Positions 25,132 through 33,574 of a DNA stretch of 42,279 nucleotides are shown here, piece after piece. How positions within the stretch are numbered: position 1 is the stretch's first letter; every line of letters begins with the position of its first letter. The translations under genes and the position numbers were made by a program. The notes under the pieces are model-generated. The model was given only the letters and a program-made list of their open reading frames with translations, had not been told where the DNA came from and did no database searches. This DNA is from an uncultured Flavobacteriaceae bacterium (GTDB lineage Bacteria > Bacteroidota > Bacteroidia > Flavobacteriales > Flavobacteriaceae). The stretch lies in the NCBI GenBank assembly GCA_938073895.1, contig CALJFB010000034.1, positions 1 through 42,279 of the forward strand. Reading direction: 5' to 3'.

Positions 25132-26376
25132 TTATAGATAAATCAAGTACTTATTCCTAATCAGTTTAAAATTATCTAATCCATTTTTCCAAGATGATTT
25201 AATCTCATTTGCAGTTAAGCCAGCTTCAATTTGCTGTTGTAATTGTGTTGTTCCTGCTAATTTTGAGAAAAACCCATTCTTTAAAAAAAAGTTATTTTTA
25301 TCTTCTGTTAAATTATAAGCATTAAGTAAGTAACTTAAATTTAGGTCTTGTAATTGACTTTCATTACTTAAATTATAACCGTTACAAACCTTGTTTTCGT
25401 GTTTTGGATATTTAGATCCTACGTTTGGTTTTGGTGTAAACGTAAAATTGGTTTTAGGTAGAAATGGTGCGCCATAAATTTGAAACTGCATTTCGGTTCC
25501 TCTACCAACACTTACATTTGTACCTTCAAAAAAACATAAACTAGCGTATAAGTTTATAGATTGATTGTTAGGTAAGTTTGGCGACGGTTTTATGGGTAAA
25601 ACATAGGGCAAATTACGGTTGTAATACGCCATTTTAATAACGGTTAAATCGCATTTTGCATTATTTTTTAACCAATTTTCGCCGTTAATCATTTTTGCAT
25701 ATTCCCCAATTGTCATTCCATGAAGCACTGGAATTGGATGCATTCCAATAAAACTTTGGTGTTTTAGGTCTAAAATTGGTCCATCTATAATGTGTCCGTT
25801 AGGATTTGGTCTATCTAAAACAATAACTTTAACGTTGTTTTCTGCACAAGCTTCCATAACATAATGTAATGACGAAATATAAGTGTAAAAACGAGCACCA
25901 ACATCTTGAATGTCAAAAATAACAACATCTAAACCTTCAAGTTGCTTTTTAGAAGGTTTCTTATTTTTTCCGTAAAGCGATATTATAGGTAAACCTGTTT
26001 TGGAATCTATGCCATTTTTAACCAATTCTCCAGCATCGGCTTTTCCTCTAAATCCGTGTTCTGGAGCAAATACTTTTTTAACATCAACTTTTAAACTTAT
26101 TAAAGAATCTACTAAATGTGTATAATTGTCCTTTTTGTAAATAACAGAGGTTTGGTTGGCAACAATTCCAACACGTTTTTCTTTAAGTAATGGCAAGTAA
26201 TCGTAAATTCTGTGCGCACCAAGAATAACGCTTTTAGGTAAAGTGTCTTGCTTTATTTGTGTTATTGTAGTGTTTTTAGTTGCAGAAACTTCGGTTTTTA
26301 TGGTTTTTCCGCAAGAAAATTGAAACAAAACCAATAATAAAAGAGTACTTTTGGAACAATAATTAAGTAATATCAT
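25132..26376 (-). CDS. namZ: Exo-beta-N-acetylmuramidase lipoprotein (DUF1343, GH171)
   Basis: A 414-residue secreted enzyme of the DUF1343/NamZ family, which removes N-acetylmuramic acid from the non-reducing ends of peptidoglycan fragments. Seen: GIVANQTS, the highly conserved FAPEHGFRG with the likely catalytic Glu, FDIQDVGARFYTY, VLDRPNPNG and GRGTEMQFQ. The reading frame continues 14 codons upstream, but MILLNYCSKSTLLLL is a signal sequence with Cys22 in LFQFSCGK, so ATG 26376 is preferred and the product is probably a lipoprotein. It starts one base away from the divergent permease gene. Likely role: cell-wall recycling. Confidence 0.88.
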   Translation of the reverse strand: MILLNYCSKSTLLLLVLFQFSCGKTIKTEVSATKNTTITQIKQDTLPKSVILGAHRIYDYLPLLKEKRVGIVANQTSVIYKKDNYTHLVDSLISLKVDVKKVFAPEHGFRGKADAGELVKNGIDSKTGLPIISLYGKNKKPSKKQLEGLDVVIFDIQDVGARFYTYISSLHYVMEACAENNVKVIVLDRPNPNGHIIDGPILDLKHQSFIGMHPIPVLHGMTIGEYAKMINGENWLKNNAKCDLTVIKMAYYNRNLPYVLPIKPSPNLPNNQSINLYASLCFFEGTNVSVGRGTEMQFQIYGAPFLPKTNFTFTPKPNVGSKYPKHENKVCNGYNLSNESQLQDLNLSYLLNAYNLTEDKNNFFLKNGFFSKLAGTTQLQQQIEAGLTANEIKSSWKNGLDNFKLIRNKYLIYL

Positions 26377-26377
26377 A

Positions 26378-27613
26378 GTGAATCTGGAGTATTTTATAGC
26401 AAAACGCATTATAGACAAAAAGTCTTATAAAAGTAGTATATCTGCGCCAATAATAAAAATTGGAATTGCAGCAATTGCTATTGGTATTATTGTAATGCTA
26501 ATTGCAATAGCTACAGGATTTGGATTGCAGCAAAAAATCCGCGATAAAGTAGTGGCTTTTAACGGTCACGTGGTAATTAAAAAATACGATAGCAATCAGT
26601 CTAACGATAGCGAATCTCCTATTTCTAATGTTCAAGATTTTTATCCCGAATTTAAATCTGTTCCAAATGTAACACATATTCAGGCTGTAGCCACTAAATC
26701 TGGAATTATTAGATTAGAGAACGATTTTGAATATACGGTAATTAAAGGTGTTGGAGCAGATTATAATTGGAACTATTTTAAAGATTTTTTAGTTGAAGGT
26801 GAATTGCCAGATTACTCTAAAAAACGAAACGAAGACGTTTTAATTTCAGGCTATTTGGCCAATAGATTAAATTTTAAAGTAGGCGATACTTTTAATACTT
26901 ATTTCTTAAAAGAAAACTTAAATAAACCACCAAGTATTATAACTTATAACATAACCGGAATTTATAATTCTGGGTTTAAGGAGTACGACAAACTTTATGT
27001 TATTGGAGATATTAGACACGTGCAACGATTAAATAAATGGAGCAAAGACCAAGTTGGAACGTTCGAGGTTTTTATAAACGATTATGATGATTTAGAAGCC
27101 ACTTGGCGTGCTATAAGAACCGAAACACCATCTAGATTAAATGCTACAAGTGTAACACAAGCAAACCCTAAAATATTTGAGTGGATTAGTATTTTTGATA
27201 GTAATACTTATGGAATTATTGGTGTAATGATACTTATTGCTGGTATAAATATGATAACTGCTTTGTTGGTTTTAATTTTAGAACGCACACAAATGATTGG
27301 AATTTTAAAAGCCTTAGGTGCTAATAATTTAGCTATCAGAAAAATATTTCTATACAATGCCGCTTACTTAATTATTGTAGGATTGTTTTGGGGAAACTTA
27401 ATAGGCATATCTATTTTAATGGCGCAAAAATACTTAAATTTAATACCATTAGATCCATCCAATTATTATGTAGATACAGTTCCAGTATATTTAGACCTAG
27501 GTTACATTATAGCAGTTAATATTGGAACGTTTGTTGTATGTTTATTAATGCTTTTAATACCATCTGTAATTATCTCAAAAATATCTCCAGTTAAGGCTAT
27601 AAAGTTTGATTAG
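26378..27613 (+). CDS. LolC/LolE-like ABC transporter permease, GTG start
   Basis: A 411-residue inner-membrane permease. The N-terminus NLEYFIAKRI is highly typical of the LolC/LolE/FtsX-type permeases of Bacteroidota. Seen: one N-terminal transmembrane helix (about 25-50), a long periplasmic domain to about residue 270, then three C-terminal helices (about 275-300, 318-345, 365-400), the MacB-type layout. It would extract lipoproteins from the inner membrane, working with an ATPase not in the window. GTG 26378 is the only reasonable start; an in-frame stop lies 16 bases upstream. It begins one base from the divergent namZ-like gene. Confidence 0.87.
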   Translation: MNLEYFIAKRIIDKKSYKSSISAPIIKIGIAAIAIGIIVMLIAIATGFGLQQKIRDKVVAFNGHVVIKKYDSNQSNDSESPISNVQDFYPEFKSVPNVTHIQAVATKSGIIRLENDFEYTVIKGVGADYNWNYFKDFLVEGELPDYSKKRNEDVLISGYLANRLNFKVGDTFNTYFLKENLNKPPSIITYNITGIYNSGFKEYDKLYVIGDIRHVQRLNKWSKDQVGTFEVFINDYDDLEATWRAIRTETPSRLNATSVTQANPKIFEWISIFDSNTYGIIGVMILIAGINMITALLVLILERTQMIGILKALGANNLAIRKIFLYNAAYLIIVGLFWGNLIGISILMAQKYLNLIPLDPSNYYVDTVPVYLDLGYIIAVNIGTFVVCLLMLLIPSVIISKISPVKAIKFD

Positions 27614-27666
27614 AATTGTTTTAAATTAAGCTGATGTTGCTTTTAATTCAAGATGCTATTAATATA

Positions 27667-28227
27667 TTAAGTTCTATCCAGTTGTTGCATACTTTTTATT
27701 TTACGTTCATATTCCTGAATTTTTGACTCAAGACGTTTATTCAAATAATCATTTTTACCACTTAGGCTTTTAGAAATTAGTTTAGCTTCTTTACAATATG
27801 TAGTAATTTTATCTATGTTCCAATGTTTTGGTGGCGACTGTAAGTTTGTTATTCTATCTGCTATTTTAACTAGACCAACTTCTTTTGGTAATTTATTTAT
27901 TCGATTTAGGCTGTCAGTCATTCGTTCATTTTTTGATTCTAACTTCTCGTTTTTAGTTAGTGCTTGAACTGCCTTAGCAATTGGCTCACCAAATTTAGCT
28001 TTAATATCTTCATAATTGGCGTTTGTATCTTCAATTGTATCATGAAGTATTGCCGTTTGAACCGCAAAATCAATGTCAAATCTGTTGTCAAAATTATAAG
28101 CCATTAGAACTTCCATAGCCACATTTGAAATATGTAAGAGATAGTTAGAGTTCGTTCCAGGGACTTTTTGATTACTGTGCTTTTCTCCAGCATATTTTAT
28201 TGCTTCCTGATATAATTCTTGGGTCAT
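27667..28227 (-). CDS. Stand-alone HD-domain hydrolase (MESH1/SpoT-hydrolase-like)
   Basis: A 186-residue protein resembling the hydrolase half of RelA/SpoT enzymes. Metal and catalytic residues seen: H32 in YLLHIS, HD at 62-63 followed by ED at 66-67 (LHDTIEDT), and D124 with N128 in KIADRITNL, the pattern VKxADRxxN of (p)ppGpp hydrolases. There is no synthetase domain, TGS or ACT domain, so it may be a small alarmone hydrolase or a related phosphohydrolase. The C-terminus is a coiled-coil-like stretch (YLNKRLESKIQEYERKIK). It is bounded by a gene-poor stretch upstream. Confidence 0.72.
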   Translation of the reverse strand: MTQELYQEAIKYAGEKHSNQKVPGTNSNYLLHISNVAMEVLMAYNFDNRFDIDFAVQTAILHDTIEDTNANYEDIKAKFGEPIAKAVQALTKNEKLESKNERMTDSLNRINKLPKEVGLVKIADRITNLQSPPKHWNIDKITTYCKEAKLISKSLSGKNDYLNKRLESKIQEYERKIKSMQQLDRT

Positions 28228-28448
28228 AATTATTTGTTTTTGGTAATTTACGTCAACGGTTTTGTATACAAAACTACCTTTGACTTAGTAATAAATAGCA
28301 ATTATTTTTATGCTTTGTTATGTGTAGTATTATCTTACGCAGATTCTTCTATCTTGCCAAATTTTTTGTACTTCATTTGTTGTCATTGTCGCAGTGTAAA
28401 ATAAACAATTATCTTCAATTTTGGTTTTGGAAACAACTATTCTATTAT

Positions 28449-28592
28449 TTATCCACTTTTGTCTTCGTTTAATTTGGCTTTTAACAAGTCATAAGTTAGT
28501 CTATAAGTACAAGCATTAATCCATTCAAGAATTTCGTATTCAGGATTTTTATTTCCGATTTTCCATTCGATTTGAGTTTTAAATAGAAAATG
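28449..28592 (-). pseudogene. Remnant of an unidentified gene (no start codon)
   Basis: The minus strand has a 47-codon open frame ending in TAA, with protein-like sequence: TQIEWKIGNKNPEYEILEW then INACTYRLTYDLLKAKLNED. It has no ATG, GTG or TTG until codon 36, and is preceded by a stop codon (28595-28593). The composition looks like the end of a real protein rather than random sequence, so it is best read as the 3' remainder of a decayed gene, or a short gene with a non-standard start. I do not recognise the protein. Confidence 0.4.
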
Positions 28593-28841
28593 TTATTTCA
28601 TAATTTTAGATCACGTTTTATATAGTAACTTTTGTTGTTGATATCCCGAAAATAAGTCAGGATAAAGTATAATTACTTTCGTCTTTATATCATAAAGATA
28701 ATTTTTTCATTTCATTATCCAAAAAGCTTTTTTATTGTGTTGTAATTTTAAAATAAATTTATTTTTAAGTGTATTTAATCGTTAGAGAAACGATTCGCAT
28801 TAAAATAATCTTAAAAGCAGTGTAAGTCTATAGTATTATTA

Positions 28842-28849
28842 TAAATTTG
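28842..28849 (+). promoter_or_regulatory. -7 box TAAATTTG for the PLP enzyme at 28868
   Basis: A perfect TAnnTTTG, 18 nt before the ATG. Transcription would begin near 28855. Confidence 0.5.
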
Positions 28850-28867
28850 CAGACTTAAAATTATACT

Positions 28868-29848
28868 ATGCAATACGCAGAAAATATACTTGGAACTATA
28901 GGAAATACACCTTTAGTAAAACTTAATGTATTAACTAAAGATTTGCCTTGTTTGGTACTATCTAAATACGAAACTTTTAATCCTGGAAACTCTGTAAAAG
29001 ACAGAATGGCTTTGCAAATGATTGAAGATGCAGAAGCTAATGGAAACTTAAAACCTGGCGGAACTATTATAGAAGGAACTTCTGGTAATACAGGAATGGG
29101 TTTAGCTTTAGCGGCAATTATAAAAGGTTACAAATGTATTTTTGTAATGGCAGACAAACAAAGTAAAGAAAAAACAGATATTTTACGTGCTGTAGGCGCA
29201 GAAGTAGTTATTTGTCCTACTTCTGTAGAACCAACAGATCCAAGAAGTTATTATTCTGTTTCTAAGCGTTTAGCACAAGAAACAGCTAATTCTTGGTATG
29301 TAAACCAATACGATAATCCAAGTAACGCAAAAGCACATTACCAAAGTACAGGTCCAGAAATTTGGAAACAAACCGAAGGTAAAATAACTCATTTTGTAGT
29401 TGGTGTTGGAACTGGTGGAACTATTTCTGGTGTTGGAAAATATTTAAAAGAGCAAAATCCAGATATTAAAATTTGGGGAATAGATACTTATGGTTCTGTA
29501 TTTAAAAAATATTACGAAACTGGTATTTTTGACGAGAACGAAATTTATCCATATGTTACCGAAGGTATTGGAGAAGATATTTTACCTAAAAATGTAGATT
29601 TTTCTGTTATAGATGGTTTTGAGAAAGTAACAGATAAAGACGCTGCAGTTTATACACAGCGGTTATCTAAAGAAGAAGGAATGTTTCTTGGAAATAGTGC
29701 TGGAGCTGCTATAAAAGGTGTTTTACAATTAAAAGAGCATTTTACAAAAGACGATGTTGTTGTGGTTTTATTTCACGATCATGGAACGCGTTATGTTGGT
29801 AAAATGTATAACGATGATTGGATGAGAGCTCAAGGTTACATTGATTAA
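28868..29848 (+). CDS. PLP-dependent cysteine synthase / cystathionine beta-synthase-like enzyme
   Basis: A 326-residue fold-type II PLP enzyme. Seen: NILGTIGNTPLVKL at 6-19, the PLP lysine K44 in NSVKDR, the substrate loop TSGNTG at 71-76, and GVGTGGTISG for the phosphate. It makes cysteine or cystathionine; the LFHDHGTRYVGKMYND end is like cystathionine beta-synthase catalytic domains, and there is no CBS regulatory domain. Its convergent neighbour (30001-31842) is a fold-type I enzyme of Cys/Met metabolism, so homocysteine-to-cysteine (reverse transsulfuration) is a plausible pathway. Distinguishing beta-synthase from cysteine synthase needs phylogeny. Confidence 0.85.
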   Translation: MQYAENILGTIGNTPLVKLNVLTKDLPCLVLSKYETFNPGNSVKDRMALQMIEDAEANGNLKPGGTIIEGTSGNTGMGLALAAIIKGYKCIFVMADKQSKEKTDILRAVGAEVVICPTSVEPTDPRSYYSVSKRLAQETANSWYVNQYDNPSNAKAHYQSTGPEIWKQTEGKITHFVVGVGTGGTISGVGKYLKEQNPDIKIWGIDTYGSVFKKYYETGIFDENEIYPYVTEGIGEDILPKNVDFSVIDGFEKVTDKDAAVYTQRLSKEEGMFLGNSAGAAIKGVLQLKEHFTKDDVVVVLFHDHGTRYVGKMYNDDWMRAQGYID

Positions 29849-29889
29849 TAATTATTAATAAACAGTTTAATTAAACTGAATTCTTAATT

Positions 29890-29928
29890 AAAAACCGCGA
29901 TAAAATTAATTTTATCGCGGTTTTTTTT
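29890..29928. terminator. Perfect 36-bp palindromic terminator
   Basis: AAAACCGCGATAAAATT (29891-29907) is followed directly by its complement (29908-29924), with one further A-T pair at each end. T runs on both strands make it a terminator in either direction; it sits between two convergent genes. Confidence 0.88.
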
Positions 29929-30000
29929 GTTGGTATTTTTTGTCTTTCTGCACTTGTACACAGGATTGGTACTATTAAATCCTTAAACTTATAAAGTGGT

Positions 30001-31842
30001 TTAAATGCTATTAACAAAATCTACAAACACCTTTTTGTGTAAGTCTAAATCTAAGTTTGGAGATAAAGACGCGCGTACAATATAATCTTTATCGCCTTCT
30101 TTAGTTGTTCCTTGTGTAGATGTTGCAGGAATAGTCCAATAGCAACCATTTAATTGTCCATAACTAACGCAAAATTTACTCTGGTTAGGAATTTCTGTAA
30201 TCATTAAATTTATTAATTTAAGATTTAAAGCTCTTTTGTAAGTTTCTCTTTCGTGGTCTGTATTTCCTTTTGTTGGTAAATCTAAAGAGAAAACCGATGG
30301 CGTAAATCCTTGTGCGGCTAACTCTTCTGACACAAAATTAATTTTAGCATCTGGCAACACTTCATTTATAAAAGTTACAAATGCTCTTGTGTTTTTATAA
30401 GCTGCGCTAATTCTTTTAGTCATAGAAGGCATTTGTTCTGCTAATATTTCATATTGCAGATTTGTAGCTTCATTATCGCAAAGCATTAAATGTGTTTCAA
30501 TTTTTTCTATTAAATCAATAGTTTTATTATTTCCAACACAATAGCCTGCAGTACATTTTCCGCCACTTGGAAATTTAGATCCACTTGAAAAAGATATGGT
30601 TCTTATGTTAGAAAGTATATCGTCTTCACCTAAAAAGTGAACATTAGGACAAAATGTTTGGTCTAAAATAAATACAGGATCTACCGCAATTTTACCATTT
30701 ATAGTTTTACGTTCTTGGCTTAAAACATCTTTTAATTGTAAAAGACCAGGAACTTCTACTCTTGGATTTGTAGGTATTTCGGCAATAATTAAAGGAATGG
30801 CATCTTGTTTTGCAATTTCTGTTAAGACAGAATTAATACTTTGTACCATATTATTATCGCCATCTACTGGTAAGTCTACAATATCTACATTATTTAAGCA
30901 AGCAGCAACACGTCTAGCTTGGTCGTTGGTTCCGCCATAACAATTTGGTGGCACAACAATTTTAATTGCTTTATTAGGATTATTGGTTACAGCATCATGA
31001 ATTAATCCCATTAAAATAGCATACTGAATAGATAATCCGCTAGAGGCAACTAAAGGTTTTGTAGTTGTATTTGTAATTTTATTAATAGAATTTAATACGG
31101 CTTTTTTGTTTGGTAGGTTGGTGCTGTTTTTTTCTATTGAAGAGTTTTCTACTAACGCTTTTAATGCAATTTGTGCGTTTTCTGGTGTTATAGAAATAGT
31201 TTCTCTGCGTCTTACATGTTGAATATTAGAAATGTAATTTGTGTTTTCTTTGTTAGTTATTACTAAAATACTTCCTAAATGATGATGAAGACTAATAAAG
31301 AAATCTATGTTTGAGTTTAAGTGGATTTCTCCAATCTTATCGTGTTCAGAAATATAAATTGTGCTGCCATTAAATTTAGAAATTGAATCTATGTTTTCAA
31401 CGTTTTTTAATTCGAAATTATATCCATAAATAGCTTTTAATGTTTTAAAATCTAAGCATGCAGGTAATTGACCAGAATAACAAATTTGAGTGTTTTTTTG
31501 CTCTAATAAATTTTGTCTTAAAATGGCTAAGACTGGCATTGTTTTAGAACCAAAACTAATAACGTTTTCTGAGTTTAAGTTATAAATTTGAGAAATTCCC
31601 CATTCCAAAACACAAGACAATGGATGACCTAATCTAATATAATCGTATGCTGTTGGTAGTGCCTTTAAAGCAGAAGTTTCAGAATTATTGTCTTTAAATA
31701 AAGCATTAAATTGGTCTAAAAATTCAACTTTAGCTAATTTTTCGTTATAAATATCTAATCTATGCGTTGTTATGCTCAACCAATCTGTTGGCATGTTATT
31801 TAATACATTTTTTATATAATTAAGTACTTTACTGTCTTTCAT
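30001..31842 (-). CDS. Large PLP-dependent Cys/Met metabolism enzyme (cystathionine gamma-lyase/synthase-like)
   Basis: A 613-residue protein. The C-terminal two thirds is a fold-type I Cys/Met metabolism PLP enzyme: VVPPNCYGGTNDQARR, IPTNPRVEVPGL, and the probable PLP lysine in SFSSGSKFPSGGKC. About 230 residues precede this fold, compared with the usual 380-400 total for the family. The longer form is known in Bacteroidota, but I do not know the role of the extension. It probably splits cystathionine or homocysteine. ATG 31842 (MKDSK) is preferred over ATG 31851, because the latter lies within a palindrome and close to the promoter. Confidence 0.72.
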   Translation of the reverse strand: MKDSKVLNYIKNVLNNMPTDWLSITTHRLDIYNEKLAKVEFLDQFNALFKDNNSETSALKALPTAYDYIRLGHPLSCVLEWGISQIYNLNSENVISFGSKTMPVLAILRQNLLEQKNTQICYSGQLPACLDFKTLKAIYGYNFELKNVENIDSISKFNGSTIYISEHDKIGEIHLNSNIDFFISLHHHLGSILVITNKENTNYISNIQHVRRRETISITPENAQIALKALVENSSIEKNSTNLPNKKAVLNSINKITNTTTKPLVASSGLSIQYAILMGLIHDAVTNNPNKAIKIVVPPNCYGGTNDQARRVAACLNNVDIVDLPVDGDNNMVQSINSVLTEIAKQDAIPLIIAEIPTNPRVEVPGLLQLKDVLSQERKTINGKIAVDPVFILDQTFCPNVHFLGEDDILSNIRTISFSSGSKFPSGGKCTAGYCVGNNKTIDLIEKIETHLMLCDNEATNLQYEILAEQMPSMTKRISAAYKNTRAFVTFINEVLPDAKINFVSEELAAQGFTPSVFSLDLPTKGNTDHERETYKRALNLKLINLMITEIPNQSKFCVSYGQLNGCYWTIPATSTQGTTKEGDKDYIVRASLSPNLDLDLHKKVFVDFVNSI

Positions 31843-31847
31843 AATTA

Positions 31848-31862
31848 CCATATTTAATATGG
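31848..31862. promoter_or_regulatory. Operator-like palindrome at the start of the PLP enzyme gene
   Basis: CCATAT TTA ATATGG is a perfect 6-bp inverted repeat, 6 bases upstream of the ATG at 31842. On the minus strand a near-consensus -7 box TATCTTTA (31866-31873) would start transcription around 31860, inside the palindrome, so it could act as a repressor site. Inference only. Confidence 0.3.
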
Positions 31863-32060
31863 CAGTAAAGATACAATAATTAGATTTTTTTGACGTGTGG
31901 ATTTTGGTTTTGTTTTATTGTAAAATGGTCTTGTTTGTTTAATTTGTACGCCTTTTTTATGCAATACTTTGTTACTGGTTTTTTTTTGTTTTAAATCTGT
32001 AATTACAGCAAATGAGGTTTAAGTTTTGATAAAGTCAAGATTGTTTCCTAACTTTAAAAT

Positions 32061-33332
32061 ATGCAAGAAGACGTATTACATTACATTTGGTTGTATAAAA
32101 AGTTTGAGTTTACCAATCTTAAAACTACTAATGGTTTAGATATTGTAATAACTTCTATTGGACAACACAATCATAATTCTGGTCCCGATTTTTTTAATGC
32201 TAAGTTAGAAATTGATGGGCAACTTTGGGCTGGTAATGTCGAAATTCATGTTAAATCTTCGGATTGGTATTTACACACGCATGAAACCGATAATGCTTAT
32301 AATAATGTTATTCTTCATGTAGTTTGGGATTACGATGCTGAGATTTTTAGAAAAAACAATTCAGAAATTCCTACTTTAGAATTAAAACCTATTGTAAATA
32401 AAGATTTTTATGCACATTATTTAAACTTATATAGCAATAAAAACCAATGGATTAACTGCGAGAATAGTTTTGCTTCGGTTTCTAACTTTACGTTTACTAA
32501 TTGGATAGAACGTTTGTATTTTGATAGATTAGAGCATAAATCTGAATTAATTTCTACTTTATTAGAGCAATCTAAGTCTAATTGGGAAGCAGTTTTATTT
32601 CAATTATTAGCTAAAAACTTTGGTTTAAAGGTAAATGCAGATGCTTTTTTAGAATTATCTAAAAGTTTAGATTTTACTGTGGTTAGAAAACACCAACAGA
32701 ATACGCTTCAATTAGAAGCTTTATTTTTTGGACAAGCTAAATTGTTACATGAAGATGTAGAAGATGTATATTATAAAACGCTTCAAAAAGAATATCAATT
32801 TTTAAAACAGAAGTTTAATTTAAGTCCAATGCAAGGACAATTGCAGTTTTTTAGGTTAAGACCTGCTAATTTTCCAACTATTAGAATCTCGCAATTAGCT
32901 AATTTGTATAGCACACAGCATCAATTATTTTCAAAATTAATGCAGGCAGAAACTTTAAAAGAATTGTATATTATCTTAGATGTTGGTGTTTCTGAGTTTT
33001 GGGAAAGGCATTACACGTTTTCTAAGACATCTAAATTTCAAAAAAAAATACTTTCAAAAAAGTTTAAAGACTTATTAATTATAAACACCATAATTCCTTT
33101 AAAGTATTGTTTTGCCAAGTATAAAGGTAAATGTAATACAGAAGTTTTATTAGAAACCATTCAGCAAATTCCATTAGAAGTTAATAGCATAGTAACTAAA
33201 TTTCAGACATTAAAAAAGATGCCTAAAACAGCATTACAAAGCCAGGCATTACTTCAACTTAAAACAAACTATTGTACTAAAAATAAATGTGTACAATGTG
33301 CTATTGGTAATGCATTATTACAACAAAAATAG
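32061..33332 (+). CDS. DUF2851 family protein
   Basis: A 423-residue soluble protein of the Bacteroidota DUF2851 family. Seen: EDVLHYIWLYKKF at the start, IGQHNHNSGPDFFNAKL at 35-51 and the following NVEIHVKSSDWYLH, the family core that resembles a restriction-enzyme-like nuclease fold (inference), and a C-terminal CTKNKCVQC cysteine motif. Function unknown. The next gene (PspC-like) starts 11 bp after its stop, then the K+ channel gene follows, which suggests an operon. Confidence 0.88.
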   Translation: MQEDVLHYIWLYKKFEFTNLKTTNGLDIVITSIGQHNHNSGPDFFNAKLEIDGQLWAGNVEIHVKSSDWYLHTHETDNAYNNVILHVVWDYDAEIFRKNNSEIPTLELKPIVNKDFYAHYLNLYSNKNQWINCENSFASVSNFTFTNWIERLYFDRLEHKSELISTLLEQSKSNWEAVLFQLLAKNFGLKVNADAFLELSKSLDFTVVRKHQQNTLQLEALFFGQAKLLHEDVEDVYYKTLQKEYQFLKQKFNLSPMQGQLQFFRLRPANFPTIRISQLANLYSTQHQLFSKLMQAETLKELYIILDVGVSEFWERHYTFSKTSKFQKKILSKKFKDLLIINTIIPLKYCFAKYKGKCNTEVLLETIQQIPLEVNSIVTKFQTLKKMPKTALQSQALLQLKTNYCTKNKCVQCAIGNALLQQK

Positions 33333-33343
33333 TATCTTGCAAT

Positions 33344-33571
33344 ATGAATTTTGCTTACCAACTCTTATTGTTTTTTCAAAAACGAGGCTATTATGTTTGT
33401 CAGCGAATTGCCGACAGGTTTGGAATTCGTGCAAAAGTAGTAAGAACCTCTTTTATGTATTTAACCTTTGTAACCTTAGGTTTTGGTTTTGCTGTTTACT
33501 TATTTTTAGCCTTTTGGATGCGAATTAAAGATTTAATATACACAAAAAGAAGCTCTGTTTTCGACTTATAA
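33344..33571 (+). CDS. PspC-domain small membrane protein
   Basis: A 75-residue membrane protein. CQRIADRFGIRAKVVRTSF at 19-37 followed by a hydrophobic helix (about 38-58) is the PspC pattern (phage-shock protein C; R-x-x-x-x-FGI-x-x-x-x-VR). PspC-like proteins sense or protect membrane integrity. The neighbouring potassium channel is only 3 bp downstream, so the two are probably translated together. A second frame in the same region, at 33289-33528, is a shadow. Confidence 0.7.
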   Translation: MNFAYQLLLFFQKRGYYVCQRIADRFGIRAKVVRTSFMYLTFVTLGFGFAVYLFLAFWMRIKDLIYTKRSSVFDL

Positions 33572-33574
33572 TTT

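Larger units (their letters stand above)
28228..28867. other. Gene-poor stretch with palindrome and gene remnant
   Basis: 640 bases without a complete gene. It contains a perfect 16-bp palindrome GTTTTGTATACAAAAC (28259-28274) set inside GTCAA/TTGAC arms (28252-28256 and 28280-28284), a start-lacking 47-codon frame (28449-28592, minus), a hairpin TCTTTAT/ATAAAGA near 28680, and the promoter box of the downstream gene (28842-28849). Confidence 0.5.

Noticed and set aside
28228..28284. Palindrome as an integron attC site
   Set aside because: The required GTTRRRY and RYYYAAC core boxes are not matched exactly, and no integrase of the IntI type is seen.
28330..28386. 18-codon frame (minus) starting MTTNEVQKIW
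   Set aside because: Too short, with no sign of a gene around it; could be chance, though it lies in the gene-poor stretch.
33289..33528. Second frame overlapping the PspC-like gene
   Set aside because: It overlaps the end of the DUF2851 gene, is cysteine-rich and without a recognisable pattern; the PspC frame is the real one.
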